Below, piece by piece: positions 48,401 to 60,389 of a stretch of DNA of 64,000 nucleotides. Positions within the stretch are counted from its first letter, which is position 1. Each line of letters starts with the position of its first letter. The DNA is from Agaricus subrufescens (taxonomy: Eukaryota; Basidiomycota; Agaricomycetes; Agaricales; Agaricaceae), in contig CM057068.1 of NCBI GenBank assembly GCA_029945375.1, positions 310,001-374,000 on the forward strand. The letters run 5' to 3'. Below the pieces are notes generated by a model, which worked only from the letters and a program-made list of their open reading frames with translations, had not been told where the DNA came from and made no database searches. Both the position numbers and the translations under genes were made by a program.

Positions 48401-48904
48401 TTCTCAATGTTGTGGCATGAATAATATTATATCAAGGAGCATGCAGTGATCATCATCTCCACTGTCCGTAGTAGCAAGGAATTTGTCTCGTATGATGTCA
48501 AGCACACGCTTGGTTTCGTTGCCAGTCCTCGGCGTCTCAACGGTGAGGATCAGCTAGGTTTTTATGATTATTCATTTGTTAAATTAACGTTTGTCGCCTC
48601 AGTGGCGATTACAAGAGCAAAGGCACTACTCATCGTTATCGGAGACCCGAACGTCTTAGGCCTTGATCCGCTATGGAAATCCTTCCTTGAATACGTGCAC
48701 AAAAATGGAGGCTGGAAGGGACCTGATATTCCATGGGACACTGCTGACCCTGCCGATCTAAGAGAAGATGACGCCGGACAAGCCCCGGATGACTCAGCTG
48801 TTGATATGAACGAATTAACTCGGCGTATTACGGCATTGACTTTTGAGGGTGACGAGGAGGATCCGGATGCTGGAGTCGATCGCCCCTGGCGCGACTTGGA
48901 ATGA
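45414..48904 (+). CDS. MOV10/SDE3-like zinc-finger helicase (copy C)
   Basis: Ten exons (45414-46051, 46102-46590, 46644-46706, 46758-46804, 46869-47244, 47296-47877, 47931-48214, 48265-48383, 48437-48542, 48603-48904); 1001 residues. Exons 2-9 have exactly the lengths of copy B (489, 63, 47, 376, 582, 284, 119, 106 nt) with identical phases, while the introns differ in sequence. N-terminal CCCH-like finger ([15 protein letters not shown]) plus three C2H2 fingers. Motifs: [57 protein letters not shown]. Motif V is followed by EHAV where copies A, B and D read E-R-x-V. It ends DRPWRDLE. The start is the ATG directly before the first finger; upstream in-frame sequence is not conserved. Confidence 0.9.
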
Positions 48905-49329
48905 AACTGTCCGCCAAACTTCCATGTAATACTTGTATTTGTATTATTGAATATTCTTAAAGCTTTGTTTCTTGATTTGTTTCTTCTTTAACTCACTAGA
49001 TAAGACTTGATGCAAAAGTTGTCTAATGGAAGGATAATAGCTGGACCAGTCATTTCAGGAGTCTGTTGATCCGGCGGCGTTTGCGAATTGATCATTGGTT
49101 GGTTGATCATTGCCCGTGCACTCACTGCTCTCGAGTATCTTCTGTTTTCCGCCAGTTTCTTCAAGCATCTGTTTGTTATATGGATGACAGAGTGGATCTA
49201 AAAATAAACCTCATTCGGACTCAATCCTGAGTGAAGTTAAGACGTCGTTGTGAGTGAATCTACGTAAATGAAATATATGCTGGCAACGCTTCTGACTTGC
49301 CAGCATTGCACTTGTTCTCCTCTCTATAC
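48905..49329. other. Spacer between helicases C and D
   Basis: 425 bp, AT-rich at the left. No coding signal beyond a non-ATG extension of the copy D frame. Confidence 0.5.
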
Positions 49330-52300
49330 ATGCAGGACTGTCAGAACATATTGAATACAGGTTCCTGTAACGCTAAAGGCTGCACTTACAACCACAATAT
49401 ACTTTATTGTGACCGATGCAGCTTTACAGCGAGAAACCCGGCTGGATTTGGTATGCATGTTAGGAGCGACAGGCACCGACGTGGAGGAAAAAGTACGTAT
49501 CCTTGTCTTCCGTTTGTTCCACTTTGAACTCTGGTGTAGAAGGAACGGATCATACCTCTTCTAAAGCTGCTGTTGAGAAGGCACAGAAGAACAAGAATGG
49601 GGTCATAGTCGACGGTGAATTGGATTTTGGTATTGTTGAGCAAAACGAGGCTACCAAATCGTTGCAGAAGGTGGTTCATATCAAAGCCGAAAATGCCTCG
49701 ACGAAGGTTCTCTTCGCTTCTGTGAAGTTGAACATGAATTCGGCCCCTGCCTCAAGACGTATCACTCCTTCGTAAGTCCTCTGAATATGACAAGTATATG
49801 CGCTGTCCGCTCAAGTGTGTTCTTTTCCCAGCTTTTCCTTGGGTGTTGAAAATAAAGGGCATCTTCTTTCGAGTGCCAATTCGGCAACTGTCACTGTATC
49901 TTTAAACAGAAGAGATGTAGGGAGGTATCAGGCTAAGCTTGAGCTTGGCTTCGAGAACATGGTTTCCAAAAAGCCTTTTATCATTTCGCGAACTGTACAA
50001 GTTATCATCGGAGATTCACGATTGCACCAGCAATTAAAGCCGACAACGCCCTATTTACCAAGACGACCAACAACGCGCGAACCCGAAACGAGTGTCGTAC
50101 AAGGTGTCAAACCACCTGCTTTGAACGTCATTTCCTATGCAACTCGGTTACCTCGACCGGAGATTCCTCCACGTCTTTTGACAACCCTCAATGCATCTTC
50201 ATCTCCATGGCACGTGCAAAAAATTAAGGATATGTTCCTCTCACTTCCGCTTCATCAGAAGAACCATGGTGAATTTTTCAAGATTCTGATGTGGATAGAG
50301 GAACATAGGATGGAGTAAGTTCTACGGTGCTCGATATGAATTCATTCCCCCGTTTAGATACGACCTCCAACGCTATGATATGCGAGATTCGACCCTGGCT
50401 TCTCATCCACCTTACTACTAGTGAGTTCACTGGCTATGGCCTTGCTAGAATCAACTAAGGTATCTGCAGCCTGGAGGTCCCCGGCCTCGCTGAAAAGCGG
50501 CCTAGCGTGTTGACTGGTAAGTCTCTGGGCCTACGCGATCACAAGTCCTTTGTGTAATCTGATAAAATCGTCTTAGGTGACCGAATACTGGTGCGTAAGC
50601 ATGACGGCCCTGTCGGTCATTGGTACGCTGGCCACGTCCATTTCGTGCGGCAGTACGAAGTCGGCCTACGTTTTCATCAATCTTTCAATGGCTGGACACC
50701 CACTCAAAAGTACTACATTCGCTTCAAGTTGAACAAGATACCATTATGGCGCCAACATCAAGCTCTCAATGTTGTTTTCGACTCTCCTCGCCTACTTTTC
50801 CCTGAACCGTTGTACATTCCGAAAGGTCATATTTTGGATGAAGGCCCTATCAAACCGTTCAATTCCTTAATCGCTAGTAATCCCTGCCAGTTACAGGCCG
50901 TTACGTCTATCACGAATGCACCTCGTGGTTCCTTGCCTTTCATTGTATTTGGCCCGTAAGTGAATATTCCTGTTTTTCCAGCTTCGTGAGTCTCATGTAC
51001 ATCAAGGCCCGGTACGGGTAAGACAGTGACAATTGTTGAAGCAATTAAGCAGCTCGCCAAGACAAAATCAGACACACGGATCCTTGCCTGCGCGCCTTCG
51101 AACGCGGCAGCAGATCTTATCGCTACAAGGCTCAAAGATTCATTTAACATTGATGAACTTTTTCGGTTATATGCGCCGTCAAGACATAAAGATCAGGTCC
51201 CTGACGACTTGATGCAATATAGCTATTACCACGAAATGCCCAACTCTCGTCCTTGTTTCGGTGCTCCTTCCATTGGTAGAATGAAGCGATTCAGGATCAT
51301 TATCGCAACTTGCGTTTCTGCATCTATCATTTCGGGTATAGGAATGCCGCGAGGTCATTTTACAAATATATTTGTTGATGAATCGGGTCAAGCAACGGAA
51401 CCGGAGGCGTTGGTTCCTATCAAGATGATGGCTGATGATGCAACGAACGTTGTTTTGTCTGGCGACCCAAAACAACTTGGGCCGGTCGTGCGATCTGTCA
51501 TTGCGAGTAAGCTGGGGTTGGAGCTCAGTTATTTGGAAAGGTTGATGCGGCTCCCTGTTTATGATCTGAAAACGTATACTGGGAAGAGGTAAGCCGAACC
51601 TTTGTCTGTTAGGGAAGATTAAAGTTGTTTGGCTGCTTTTTTTGTAGCATTGTGAAGTTGGTTAAGAATTTCAGGTCGCATGATGCTATACTCAAGTTTC
51701 CGAATCAGAAATTCTACGGGGGCGATCTTCAAGCCTGTGCTGATGTGGCTATTACCACATCTTATCTTAATTCGCCGTGGCTCCCAAACAAAGAATTTCC
51801 AATTGTTTTCCATAGTGTCTCTGGGAAAGATGATAGAGAAGCGAGTTCACCTTCGTTCTTTAACATTGATGAAGCTATTTTGGTCAAGAATTATGTTCAA
51901 CAACTCAAGGCGGATAGAAGGTTCAGAACTAGTAAGTAGCGTCTTATAGGATATCTTGACCGTGTACTTAATGCGCTATCATATCTTCCAAGGTGATCAT
52001 GATATTGGTGTCATCCCTCCTTATCACGCTCAATGCCAGAAAATTCGGAGTGCTCTACGAAATGTCGCTGACGAGATTAAAGTCGCCTCAGTAGAAGATT
52101 TCCAGGGCCAGGTAAGGTGTATAGATCTTATTTGGATGGTTAAGCTTACACAGCGTTCGTAAGGAACGGAAAGTCATCATCATATCCACAGTCCGAAGCA
52201 GCAAAGAATTCATTTCATACGACATCCTTCACACTCTCGGTTTCGTTGCGAGCCCCAGACGTTTTAATGGCAAGTAAACTTATCCTTTATGCATGAAATA

Positions 52301-52640
52301 CGTAACTGACAGACAACGGTTAGTATCCATAACACGCGCGAAAGCACTTCTCATTGTCATCGGTGATCCTCAGGTGTTGGGTCTAGACCCACTGTGGCGT
52401 TCGTTTCTCAATTATGTCCATGACAACAATGGTTGGAAAGGCCCTGAAATTCCTTGGGACTCGAAGGACGCTGTTAATGAAGCTGGAGGTTATGATAGTA
52501 TCATTCGTGATGCGGCCTTGCTTGACATGAACGAGTTTACTCGTCGTATGGAAGCTTTGACTTTAGAAGGTGAGGGAGTTGTTAAAGAGGAAGAGGATGC
52601 GGGTACAGGTATCGATAGGCCGTGGCGTAACCCAGAGTAA
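49330..52640 (+). CDS. MOV10/SDE3-like helicase with reduced zinc fingers (copy D)
   Basis: Eleven exons (49330-49492, 49540-49771, 49832-50314, 50358-50420, 50470-50516, 50577-50955, 51007-51588, 51648-51931, 51993-52111, 52164-52269, 52324-52640); 924 residues. The core exons match B and C in length (63, 47, 582, 284, 119, 106 nt). The N-terminal exon is cut down: only the CCCH-like finger (CQNILNTGSC..CTYNH) and one C2H2 finger remain, and a 47 nt intron now sits where fingers two and three are in its sisters. Motif I GPPGTGKT is intact; motif II is [13 protein letters not shown], with Ala changed to Ser; [13 protein letters not shown] and [11 protein letters not shown] are intact. The last intron uses a GC donor (52270). 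The frame is otherwise undamaged, so it is likely active. Confidence 0.88.
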
Positions 52641-52957
52641 ACGTTTGAACCTTTACGTCTTCATGACTACCATTACGTATTTCTCTCCCCAAATTATCGC
52701 ATTTGCGAACAGAATCATGAATGATAAGAGGTTATGGAATTTGGATTTCTCCTAGGAAGATTGCATTTCTTAAGAAACGTTACTAGGCTCCATTTAAAAG
52801 GGTAAAGAAAAAACATGAGGTATGTATTGTAAATGGGGAACGGCAGTCCACAAGAAGGGAAAAAAAAGGGGGGGAGAATAATGTGGTATATCATGGATCC
52901 CGTCATCATAGATTATCTAACAGGGGAAAAAGAGTGAATCGAAAAATAGAGGCACCA
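52641..52957. other. Convergent 3' intergenic region
   Basis: Lies between helicase D (plus) and the oxysterol-binding protein gene (minus). AT-rich with an A/G tract near 52855-52880; no coding signal. Confidence 0.5.
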
Positions 52958-54895
52958 TCAATGGCAGGGGGATGGAGGATGGATTTCTAGTTCCTCCTCG
53001 ATGGCTTTCCGCCCTTCCTCGGTGAGTTTAGAATAACCTTCTGAGAGATCGCTCTCGAAAAATATGGGGACGAATCTTTAAAAAGCGTTAGAGGTGTTCT
53101 TAGAGGCGATGAAAGCAATAACTCACTCAGTGCCTTTCTTCTTCCGTTCAGCAGCTTCATCCCTCTGCCTCTGTTCAATCGTCACTTTCTCCTTCGTAGC
53201 CTCCGAATAATCCTTCTTCACCAAGTTACTCGTTACCTTTTCCCAAAGTTTCCTACTCTCCCTCGGCAACATCTTCTCCAAAGGCCTTACTTGCTTGGGT
53301 ACCACTTGCAAAGCTGAACAATCGATCAATGTGGAATATTCACTATCGATGCGGGTGATATCGACCCGTGATGCGGAATGTGGGGGGATTTGAGGTTTTG
53401 GGAGATGTTCGTGAGAGGGTGAGGGCGAGGAAGCGGCGGAGGAGAAAGTGTTTGGGTATGAACCTGCACCGACTCGTCTCCAGCGGATATGTCCACGCCA
53501 TGAACCATCGAATACGGCAACGACACGATCTGTGGGCACATGTTTCACCTTTGTCCATTCTTCATGATCCGTTTCGCCTTCGTGAATGATATGGATTACA
53601 CCTTCTACCAAAAAATGTGCCTTCCCGAGCCATGACTAGCAAAAAAAAAAAAAAAAGACAATGAATAACCTGAGGAAGCCTAAAAGCTAAAAACATAGAT
53701 GTACTCACCTCCTCCTTGTATTCTATGATCGCCCTGAATTTGGTGCCAGGTTTACCACCACTACACGTGACGATAGTTGACTCGCCAACAGTAACGTAAA
53801 AACTCCCCCTCAAGATCCCATTAACGGAGGCTATCGGATGAGAAATACGATAGCGTTCGCCATTCCCATTACCACCCGTAATGTTGACAAAGATCCCTTG
53901 GTTGTATTGGCCCGGCAATACTTTGACCGTCGTCCCTGAAACCTTTGCCGAAATTTGATCGATTCCGAACATTTCGACATGTTTCTTGGGGCAGGAAGCG
54001 TAGTAGGCGGAGACGGGCGGGTGATGAGAAACTTGTTCCGTGAGGAATGCGACGCGGAGACGTTCAGAATTGTTGTCATTGGCGAGACTAATATTAGACA
54101 TTTGAGCTGTCAAGCTGGTATCAACAGACTGAGGTGGTGTTGTGGCGGGTGTGGAGTTCATGCCCTTTGAGAAGGCGCTAAACCCACTTCGGGCACTCTT
54201 GGAGCTTCTGCCGCTCTTGATGCTAGCCGTCTCCGAGATGTTGACTGCGGTTGGAGAATCAGGTGTTACGGCCGTATGAGTGAGCGGGATGGGCATTTGC
54301 GACGGATCTGCGGGATAGACGACTGGAGGGACATCCCAATGAGCTCGGAAGTGCTCCCCGAGGACGGAGTTGTAGGGTTTGCATACTTTGCCATGCTGTT
54401 GGATCATGATTCCGAGATCAGAACCCTTCGTAGTTGACGTAAATAACTAGCACGTACCACAAATTTGAGATCCTTTGTGAAAGCAAACCTAACAACGGCC
54501 AGCATCCGCTCAAAGGGATGCTCGGGTTCACTGATTCTGTCGAGGAATGAGTGGCAACATTCGGCACACTGAAGGACCTTAAACTCAACGCGGCAAAAAG
54601 ATCGGGTCTGTCGAGGTAATGCCAGTACTCCAAGTTGGGGATGGGTTCCAGTAGCGATGCGGGCAGCGACAACCGCCTGCGTTGATCACATAACAGCACG
54701 ATCAGGCACAAATTCCAAAACAATCTCTGGGGGGCACACATACATGTTCGCGATGTCCTTTACACCCAAACACTTTTTGACCAGCTGCACGATCATCTTG
54801 AGCTTGCCACCCTCGCCAGTGTCTCCAGAGTCCGGCACTGAGATGGCTGCCTCGTCGTCGACTACGACGTTATCTTTGTGTTGAGTTGCTGCCAT
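52958..54895 (-). CDS. Oxysterol-binding protein homolog (Kes1/Osh4-like)
   Basis: Six exons on the minus strand (54744-54895, 54590-54676, 54458-54536, 53709-54395, 53127-53635, 52958-53075); 543 residues. Lipid transfer protein that exchanges sterol and PI4P at membrane contact sites. The lid/core start SLPASLLEPIPNLEYWHYLDRPDLF is followed by FERMLAVVRF, KPYNSVLGEHFRAHW, the family signature EQVSHHPPVSAYY, and HGKVCKPYN-type strands. It has no PH or ankyrin domain, so it is a short Kes1-type protein. A Ser/Thr-rich insert of ~75 residues precedes EQVSHHPP, and a second Ser/Pro-rich insert lies near residue 370. The C-terminus has the Arg/Lys-rich helix EQRQRDEAAERKKK and ends HPPSPCH. The 53 nt second intron was chosen because it restores LFAAISEPEHPFER. 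Confidence 0.92.
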
Positions 54896-55458
54896 GGTGG
54901 ATGTATTGACTCGGAAATAGAGAGGAGGGAGACGGGAGGGAGGGTACAAAGCCGGCCTTGAGGACAAGGTGAAGAAAAGCTGGGCCGGGCTGATTTACGT
55001 GACTTTAGCACATATGCTTCACGTGAATCAGCTCCATCTTCCCAGAACCTCGCAAATATATTCTTTCCGCAGCAGCCATCACCAGCCTGGCAGCCAGAGC
55101 CGATCCACTAATCCACCAAAATTTCCGATATAAGCGATTTCGCCTCCAGCATTCTCCCGCCACAGAGCCCCCACAATTACCCGGACTACACTAATATATC
55201 ATAAAATACCTCTGACCGGCCCGTACAATAACCTGTACAGTTTGTAAAACTCCGACCTCAGTGGTTTTTTCACTCTGTGCGCATGGCAGGAGATATGTTT
55301 CCACCATTCGTCATGCGAACAACTATAGTTACAACATAGCATTTGCCCAGTCCACGATCGATCTGAAAATAACCTGCATCGCCACATAATCTGGGGTGTA
55401 CTGCCTCCTTCAATTTGGAAAACCCCCACTAAACGCCCCTAAAGACGATGTTCGTTCT
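54896..55458. other. Spacer: OSBP promoter and secreted-protein gene 3' end
   Basis: 563 bp without supported coding sequence. The left part is the OSBP upstream region. A 76-codon minus-strand frame at 55199-55429 has no features. Confidence 0.45.
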
Positions 55459-56277
55459 TCACCCTGCCACTGAGGGATCTAGAAACATAAAATTACCCGA
55501 GATCAAACGAGCATCGTTGCAAGGGTATTGATCCGCAGCATCAATAGGAAGCTGTCTCAAATAATTGAGTGACGCCGCGTCAGTATATTAGATCATTGAT
55601 CTCAACATACCAAACCAGTCGAGCTGTGCATGGACCAGTATGCTATAACCTTTGTCCCGTCTGGTCGAGTTACATTGGTGCTAATCTGTTTAAACATTGT
55701 ATATATCATATGTAACCTCATCAGAAAAGGCTCGAGACGTACAAATATATTTCCCTGACCGATATCCGAAACCTTCCACAAAGTTGGTTGACTGAAATTC
55801 GTTCCTACGACCTGTAAAAATAAAAGTATTTAAATAAGCGAATTGAACCCCATATAATGGATACTTACCGGTCGTCCTCCACATACCAGTGGATTACCTT
55901 CAACAATAGTAGCATATCCTCCTTGTGGATGGAAGATTGTTATGACATTCGGATCACCAGTATCGGCAATCTGTATATTCCACTAAGAGGAGCAAAGTAA
56001 TATCAAAATTTATTCACGTGGACTGAGAAATAAACCTACAGTCGCTAGTCCAGGATTCGGTTGAGCACCGAAAGCAAGGGCAACCTCGTCACCTGAGCCT
56101 CTTACTTCGATCCAACACAATTGATGGTCAATAGTTCCGCGAATTGCAAAAGTAGCATTCTGATATACAATCAGGCTGTTATCACAGTGTTCCAAGAGTG
56201 ATGACGGAGAGACTGACAAGGGCAGCAGCGAAACACAACAAAGCAAGCAAACAAGCCAAGTAAGGGATAGGTGACAT
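55459..56277 (-). CDS. Small secreted protein, family copy 1 (diverged)
   Basis: Six exons on the minus strand (56218-56277, 56040-56159, 55869-55982, 55743-55811, 55611-55685, 55459-55551), every intron in phase 0; 176 residues. A hydrophobic N-terminus (MSPIPYLACLLALLCFAAAL) is a clear signal peptide and is encoded by its own 60 nt exon. The mature part has WIEV, a GGY...GNPLVCGGRP block, TLWKVS, ISTNVTRPDG and a final LPID block with a Cys. This is the same order as the tandem copies at 59.5-64 kb (GGHPLVCGGQ; TVWNLHPLGN; ISTNITTPN; LPLDPED). I do not recognise the family. With a signal peptide, ~155 mature residues and two or three Cys it fits a fungal small secreted protein. N-glycosylation sites (NAT, NVT) are visible. 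Confidence 0.72.
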
Positions 56278-56849
56278 TAAGGAGTAGTACCCTAAGGAAC
56301 TTCTAGCACGCAAATCTTTTATGATAGTGAGTACCGCGAAGAAGGAAATTAATTCTCCCAGGCACCTGGGCTTCTAATTCCGAAGTGTATGGCGCCGTAG
56401 TACCCGCATCAGTCAACGACAATAAGCCACATGCAAAGCACTTCGCTACGTCCACCTAAGTTCACTAGTGCCTGAACGAAGCATCGTTTGCGATCAGGTC
56501 AGGGCGAAGCGATAACCAGAGTGCCATTAATAGAACACTCGCAATGATAGGAATATGGGAGGCGAGATTTTCAACGAAGTCGATGCCCGAACCCAGGAGA
56601 ATTTGAAACTGAAGCTGTTGGGTCGCGAACAAACGAACGCTCGAGGACAGGCCATTTTTAGGTAACGACTCAGTGGGTTTGATTCTCTTTAGCTTAAACA
56701 ACGAAGGGCAGCAATCGCGAAGATGATGGGACACCTTAATTATTAGCTGATAAACGCACCTGGTTTCAAGAAATTTCTTGATAAATGGTGAGCCAATCTA
56801 GAATACAAAGTCGATTTTGCTTTACAACAATTATTTGAATTCCTGGTAT
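56278..56849. other. Spacer between secreted-protein copy 1 and D-amino-acid oxidase
   Basis: 572 bp. An 89-codon minus-strand frame (56465-56734) contains one hydrophobic stretch (IIASVLLMALWLSL) but no homology I recognise. I do not call it a gene. Confidence 0.4.
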
Positions 56850-58598
56850 TCAGATATCTTTGAAACCAGCTTCTAACAAATCCGCAGCCTTTCTTGCGGT
56901 ACCCCAAGAACTTTGGTATCCATATCCTGCATGCCTAATCATCCAAAGTTAAAAGCTACACTCAGGAACTTCTAGCAAACACGTACCCATAATTATACAC
57001 AACCAACACTTTTTCCTTCTCTCCACGATCATCATTTGCGCGTTCTTCGTCAAGTCTACCTTGTTCATCCCACCACTCGCTTTCGATTCTGATACCCTCC
57101 TCTCTCGCAGGTCGAAGCCCACACCCTTCGCCGACTACATGAGATAAAAGGTCATCTAGCTGGGGTTGCCTCATAGCCCGAACTTCTGGAGGTGCAAGCT
57201 GTGGGCAGAGTTTGAGAGCGCGTGCAAGAATTTCATTTGTCGTCTCTTCTCGGGGATGTGGATACCTGTCAGTTATCATCAGTGAAAAGCCCAAAAAAAT
57301 AAAACAACGCTAATGTCTATCATACCAATCGTTTTCAACTCTAGTTCCGCCAACTATTACCTACAATCAATGGTCGTCAGAACTCGAAAACCACGAAAGG
57401 TTCCGAAAAAAAACCTACATCACCACTCCTACGAGGGATGATGTAAGTAACTATTTCCTCCCCCTTATCATCCTTCAGTCCGCTCTCAGTGACCCCACTC
57501 CTCACCCAAGGGGCCCGTAAGCGCACAGTCTGTCCTCTTATAGGATATACGCTTATATCTTCTACTCCACCCGTAAATCTGGTAGATAACCCTGTACAAA
57601 CAATAAGAGCATCAACTCTCCCATGCTCCCGCCTCACGTGAATTTTATCGACAGAATTCTGTACCAGAACTTCAGCATCACCCGCTTTAACCGCATGGAG
57701 GTCTGTGGGTACAGGTGATGAAGAAGGCGGAGGCGTCGCATGTTGAGATAAGCCTAATTTTTCAACAGCATATTTGGCTACAGCTTTCGCTGAATAACGA
57801 TCTCCGAAGATGCCAATACCACCTTCGATGATTTGTGACAGATGTTGGACATGGCCACGGACAGTGCGTCCACCTCGGCCTATGAAACGTGTGAAAAGCC
57901 AATTCAGATAGATCGGCGTGTCAATAGTAATTGTGTTGAACGTGCAGCCTGAAACAGCATTAGGTGGGAGGTCCTGGGGAGCGATGGGTTTGTACTATAT
58001 GCGTAAAACATCAAGACAAATGTAAACAATAAAGAGAGTAGGCGGACCATGGGCATCTCTTCTAATGGCTCAGGACCAGGAGTTTCGGGTGTGACGCGTT
58101 CTTCATAGAAATATTCGGTTTGTGGGATACGCAAAAAGCATTCTTCCGTCTCAGTCCCTGGTTCAGAAAGTTCCCATAGTGTCCTGAAAGTGTCCTTTTC
58201 GAAAACTAGTCGTAGACCCTATCAGCGGAAGTTTCAAACGAGTAAATAAAACGTACAGTATAAGTCGTCGTTGGGATATTTCTTCCGATTTCTTGTATTA
58301 TATACGTGGTGAGCCCCCTATGTGAGTGAGTCAGATAAATTATTCAACCAATTGCAGAGGCACGAACAGCCCATTGACTCGTATATCTGACTCCGGTATC
58401 CGGATCTCCGGGATAGGCGTCGGCCACCAGCGTAACTCGGTATTTGCCATTTCCCCGCTGCTGGATCTCCAGCGCGGTTGTCAAACCTACAACGCCTGAA
58501 AAGACTGATAAGCTTCAAACTCTGATAAAAGTAGCTTCGTACTTACCGGCACCTAGTATGACAACCTCAAAGAAGTCCCGCGATTCGGCCTCCTTCAT
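56850..58598 (-). CDS. D-amino-acid oxidase (FAD)
   Basis: Eight exons on the minus strand (58547-58598, 58368-58495, 58257-58317, 58048-58205, 57419-57994, 57326-57360, 56987-57265, 56850-56934); 457 residues. Oxidises D-amino acids to 2-oxo acids with release of ammonia and hydrogen peroxide. The N-terminal FAD Rossmann motif is VVILGAGVVGLTTALEI. Further marks: YTSQWAGAHH (flavin contact), a HVQHLSQIIEGG-type segment, ALIVCTGL, PIRGQTVRLRAPW, GLRPAREEGIRIE, and the C-terminal signature HAGYGYQSSWGTAR. There is no SKL-type peroxisomal signal (it ends FKDI). The length exceeds the usual ~350 because of several inserts. The 58257/58205 junction was chosen by frame. It lies between members of the secreted-protein family and shares no sequence with them. 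Confidence 0.9.
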
Positions 58599-59518
58599 TG
58601 TTGGTGCCCGCCTTATCGCCTAGACACTGACGGATGCTGAGATTGATAGGTACGAACAGAAGAACGCTGAGGAGAAGCAGGGCCGTAGAACTGTTAGCTC
58701 GCCCAGTACGAGTATGTGATGTGATTGGTGGGAGACTGATAGGTGTACGGTTGTGAACTCGCCCAGTGGAATGTGAGAACAATCAGGAGACCTGACGCCA
58801 TCACGTACGTCTTTCTCAAACTATATATGTTCCTCCTACTGTAACATGGACGGTTCTTTAAGAAATCTGCCTGACTACTTGACCCGAGACAAACCCTAGT
58901 TGTCCCGATTTATAGCAGGCCATCACTTCTATATAAACGTTCCGGCGGTTCCCCGGTGACCAGCAGAAGGTCTAGCCTCTGAAGACAACCGTGTCCGAGT
59001 AGCTCACCACTAGGGGACTACTATTCTTGGGGGATGATTGCAGAGCACTACCGACTAAATCCGGAGGAACAGGTACATCAAGTATGTCGCTGACTTATCC
59101 ATACATTTCACATTTTAGAAGCTCAAAACCCACTGTCAACCGACGATATATTATACCGATCTGTTTCCTCATGGCCTATCTCCATGAGTACTCATCGATG
59201 ATGTTGAATTTATTCATTCAGAAATTGCTGCAGGCACCGTCATCGTGACATTGATTGACACTGAAAGCGTTCAAGTCGGATGTAGCTGACCAACCTGTGA
59301 ACTCGTGCATATCTACAACCAGCGGCAAGCCTCCAATCTCCGCGACTACATAATACTCCATTTCTTCAATTCATATATTGAACCTTATGAACGCCGTAAG
59401 CATAACATTTCCATGGCCTGTAAATTCAGTAGAGCCTACTTAGACTACAAGACACCTGTCACACATAAAAAGGGCTCCCGGTCGAGAAAGCTTTCAAATC
59501 ACTTTGCCTGTTGATATC
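58599..59518. other. Divergent upstream region: oxidase and secreted copy 2
   Basis: 920 bp. The right ~650 bp is the left-most unit of a diverged repeat also seen upstream of copies 3 and 4: ggccatcacttct-type block near 58920, and a ctccatgag..gatg..tttatt block near 59180-59220. No coding region is supported. Confidence 0.5.
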
Positions 59519-60389
59519 ATGCTCTCTCGCTTCATAGCTACCACCGCCGTCCTCTCTCTAGGAATATTGGCCTCAGCACAGGTATATTGTGCTAATTCCG
59601 CTTCCAAGTCACTTATACCGTGTCTCTTGAATCTTTAGACTTGGCCAGGAGATACATACGCTATACAGGGTGAAATCGATGGCCAATTTTCTTGGGTTCA
59701 ATGCATTGGTTCGCCGTTCGAGGTCGCTATCAATTATATACCCAAACCAACTTTTAACACTACCTTTGTGAGGGATATTTATCCACTCGTTCCCTTTCAA
59801 TCATCCCTAAATGATGCCTACTTTCAAGTTCAAATGGGTTATCAAGAGCGCCGACAATGCAATAGATCCCTCTACTCAAGTCACTTTTTTCAATTCCTTT
59901 GGAGGGTTTGCCGAACCGTATGGTGGCCACCCACTCGTTTGCGGAGGACAAGGGATGGTAATTTTGGTTCGATTATCGTATAGATTATCGAGCTAAGCGA
60001 ATATCTTCATATCTAGCTACTGAGGACAGCTTTCACTGCATTCCCCACTGTCTGGAATCTCCATCCTCTCGGAAACGATCGATACAAGGCATGCACCAGT
60101 CATGCTCAAAAGGCTACGCATTTATCTATAGCTCTCCTACACAGATCTCTACCAACATAACTACTCCAAACAGTGGCGGGAAACAGTCACAAGTCTTCTG
60201 GTCTATACATCTAAATACTGGTTTGGTATGTGCTGTGACCCTTTCCTCAATCCACTTAAGTTTGTGACATACTCATGAGCCCTTATGATCATATAGCTTC
60301 CTCTGGACCCAGAGGATAAGACCACTTGTACAGACAGCGGCGGCATCGCTCAAGTCTTTCATATTCTTCCACCCTCAGCTCTGACTTAG
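59519..60389 (+). CDS. Small secreted protein, family copy 2 (intact)
   Basis: Six exons (59519-59581, 59639-59767, 59829-59957, 60017-60088, 60145-60225, 60297-60389), all introns phase 0; 188 residues. The signal peptide MLSRFIATTAVLSLGILASAQ fills exon 1. The mature region reads TWPGDTYAIQGEIDG, FKWVIKSADNAIDPSTQV, EPYGGHPLVCGGQGM, TVWNLHPLGNDRYK, ISTNITTPNSGG and LPLDPEDKTTC..ILPPS. The exon structure matches copy 1 exactly in number and phase. Three Cys are visible in the mature part. The fourth intron has a GC donor (60089); reading through it gives a stop within ~25 codons. No known domain is recognised. A secreted effector, cell-wall or lectin-like role is possible but not shown. Confidence 0.75.

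Noticed and set aside
56465..56734. 89-codon minus-strand frame with a hydrophobic stretch
   Set aside because: No homology, no neighbouring exons; kept only as a note on the spacer.
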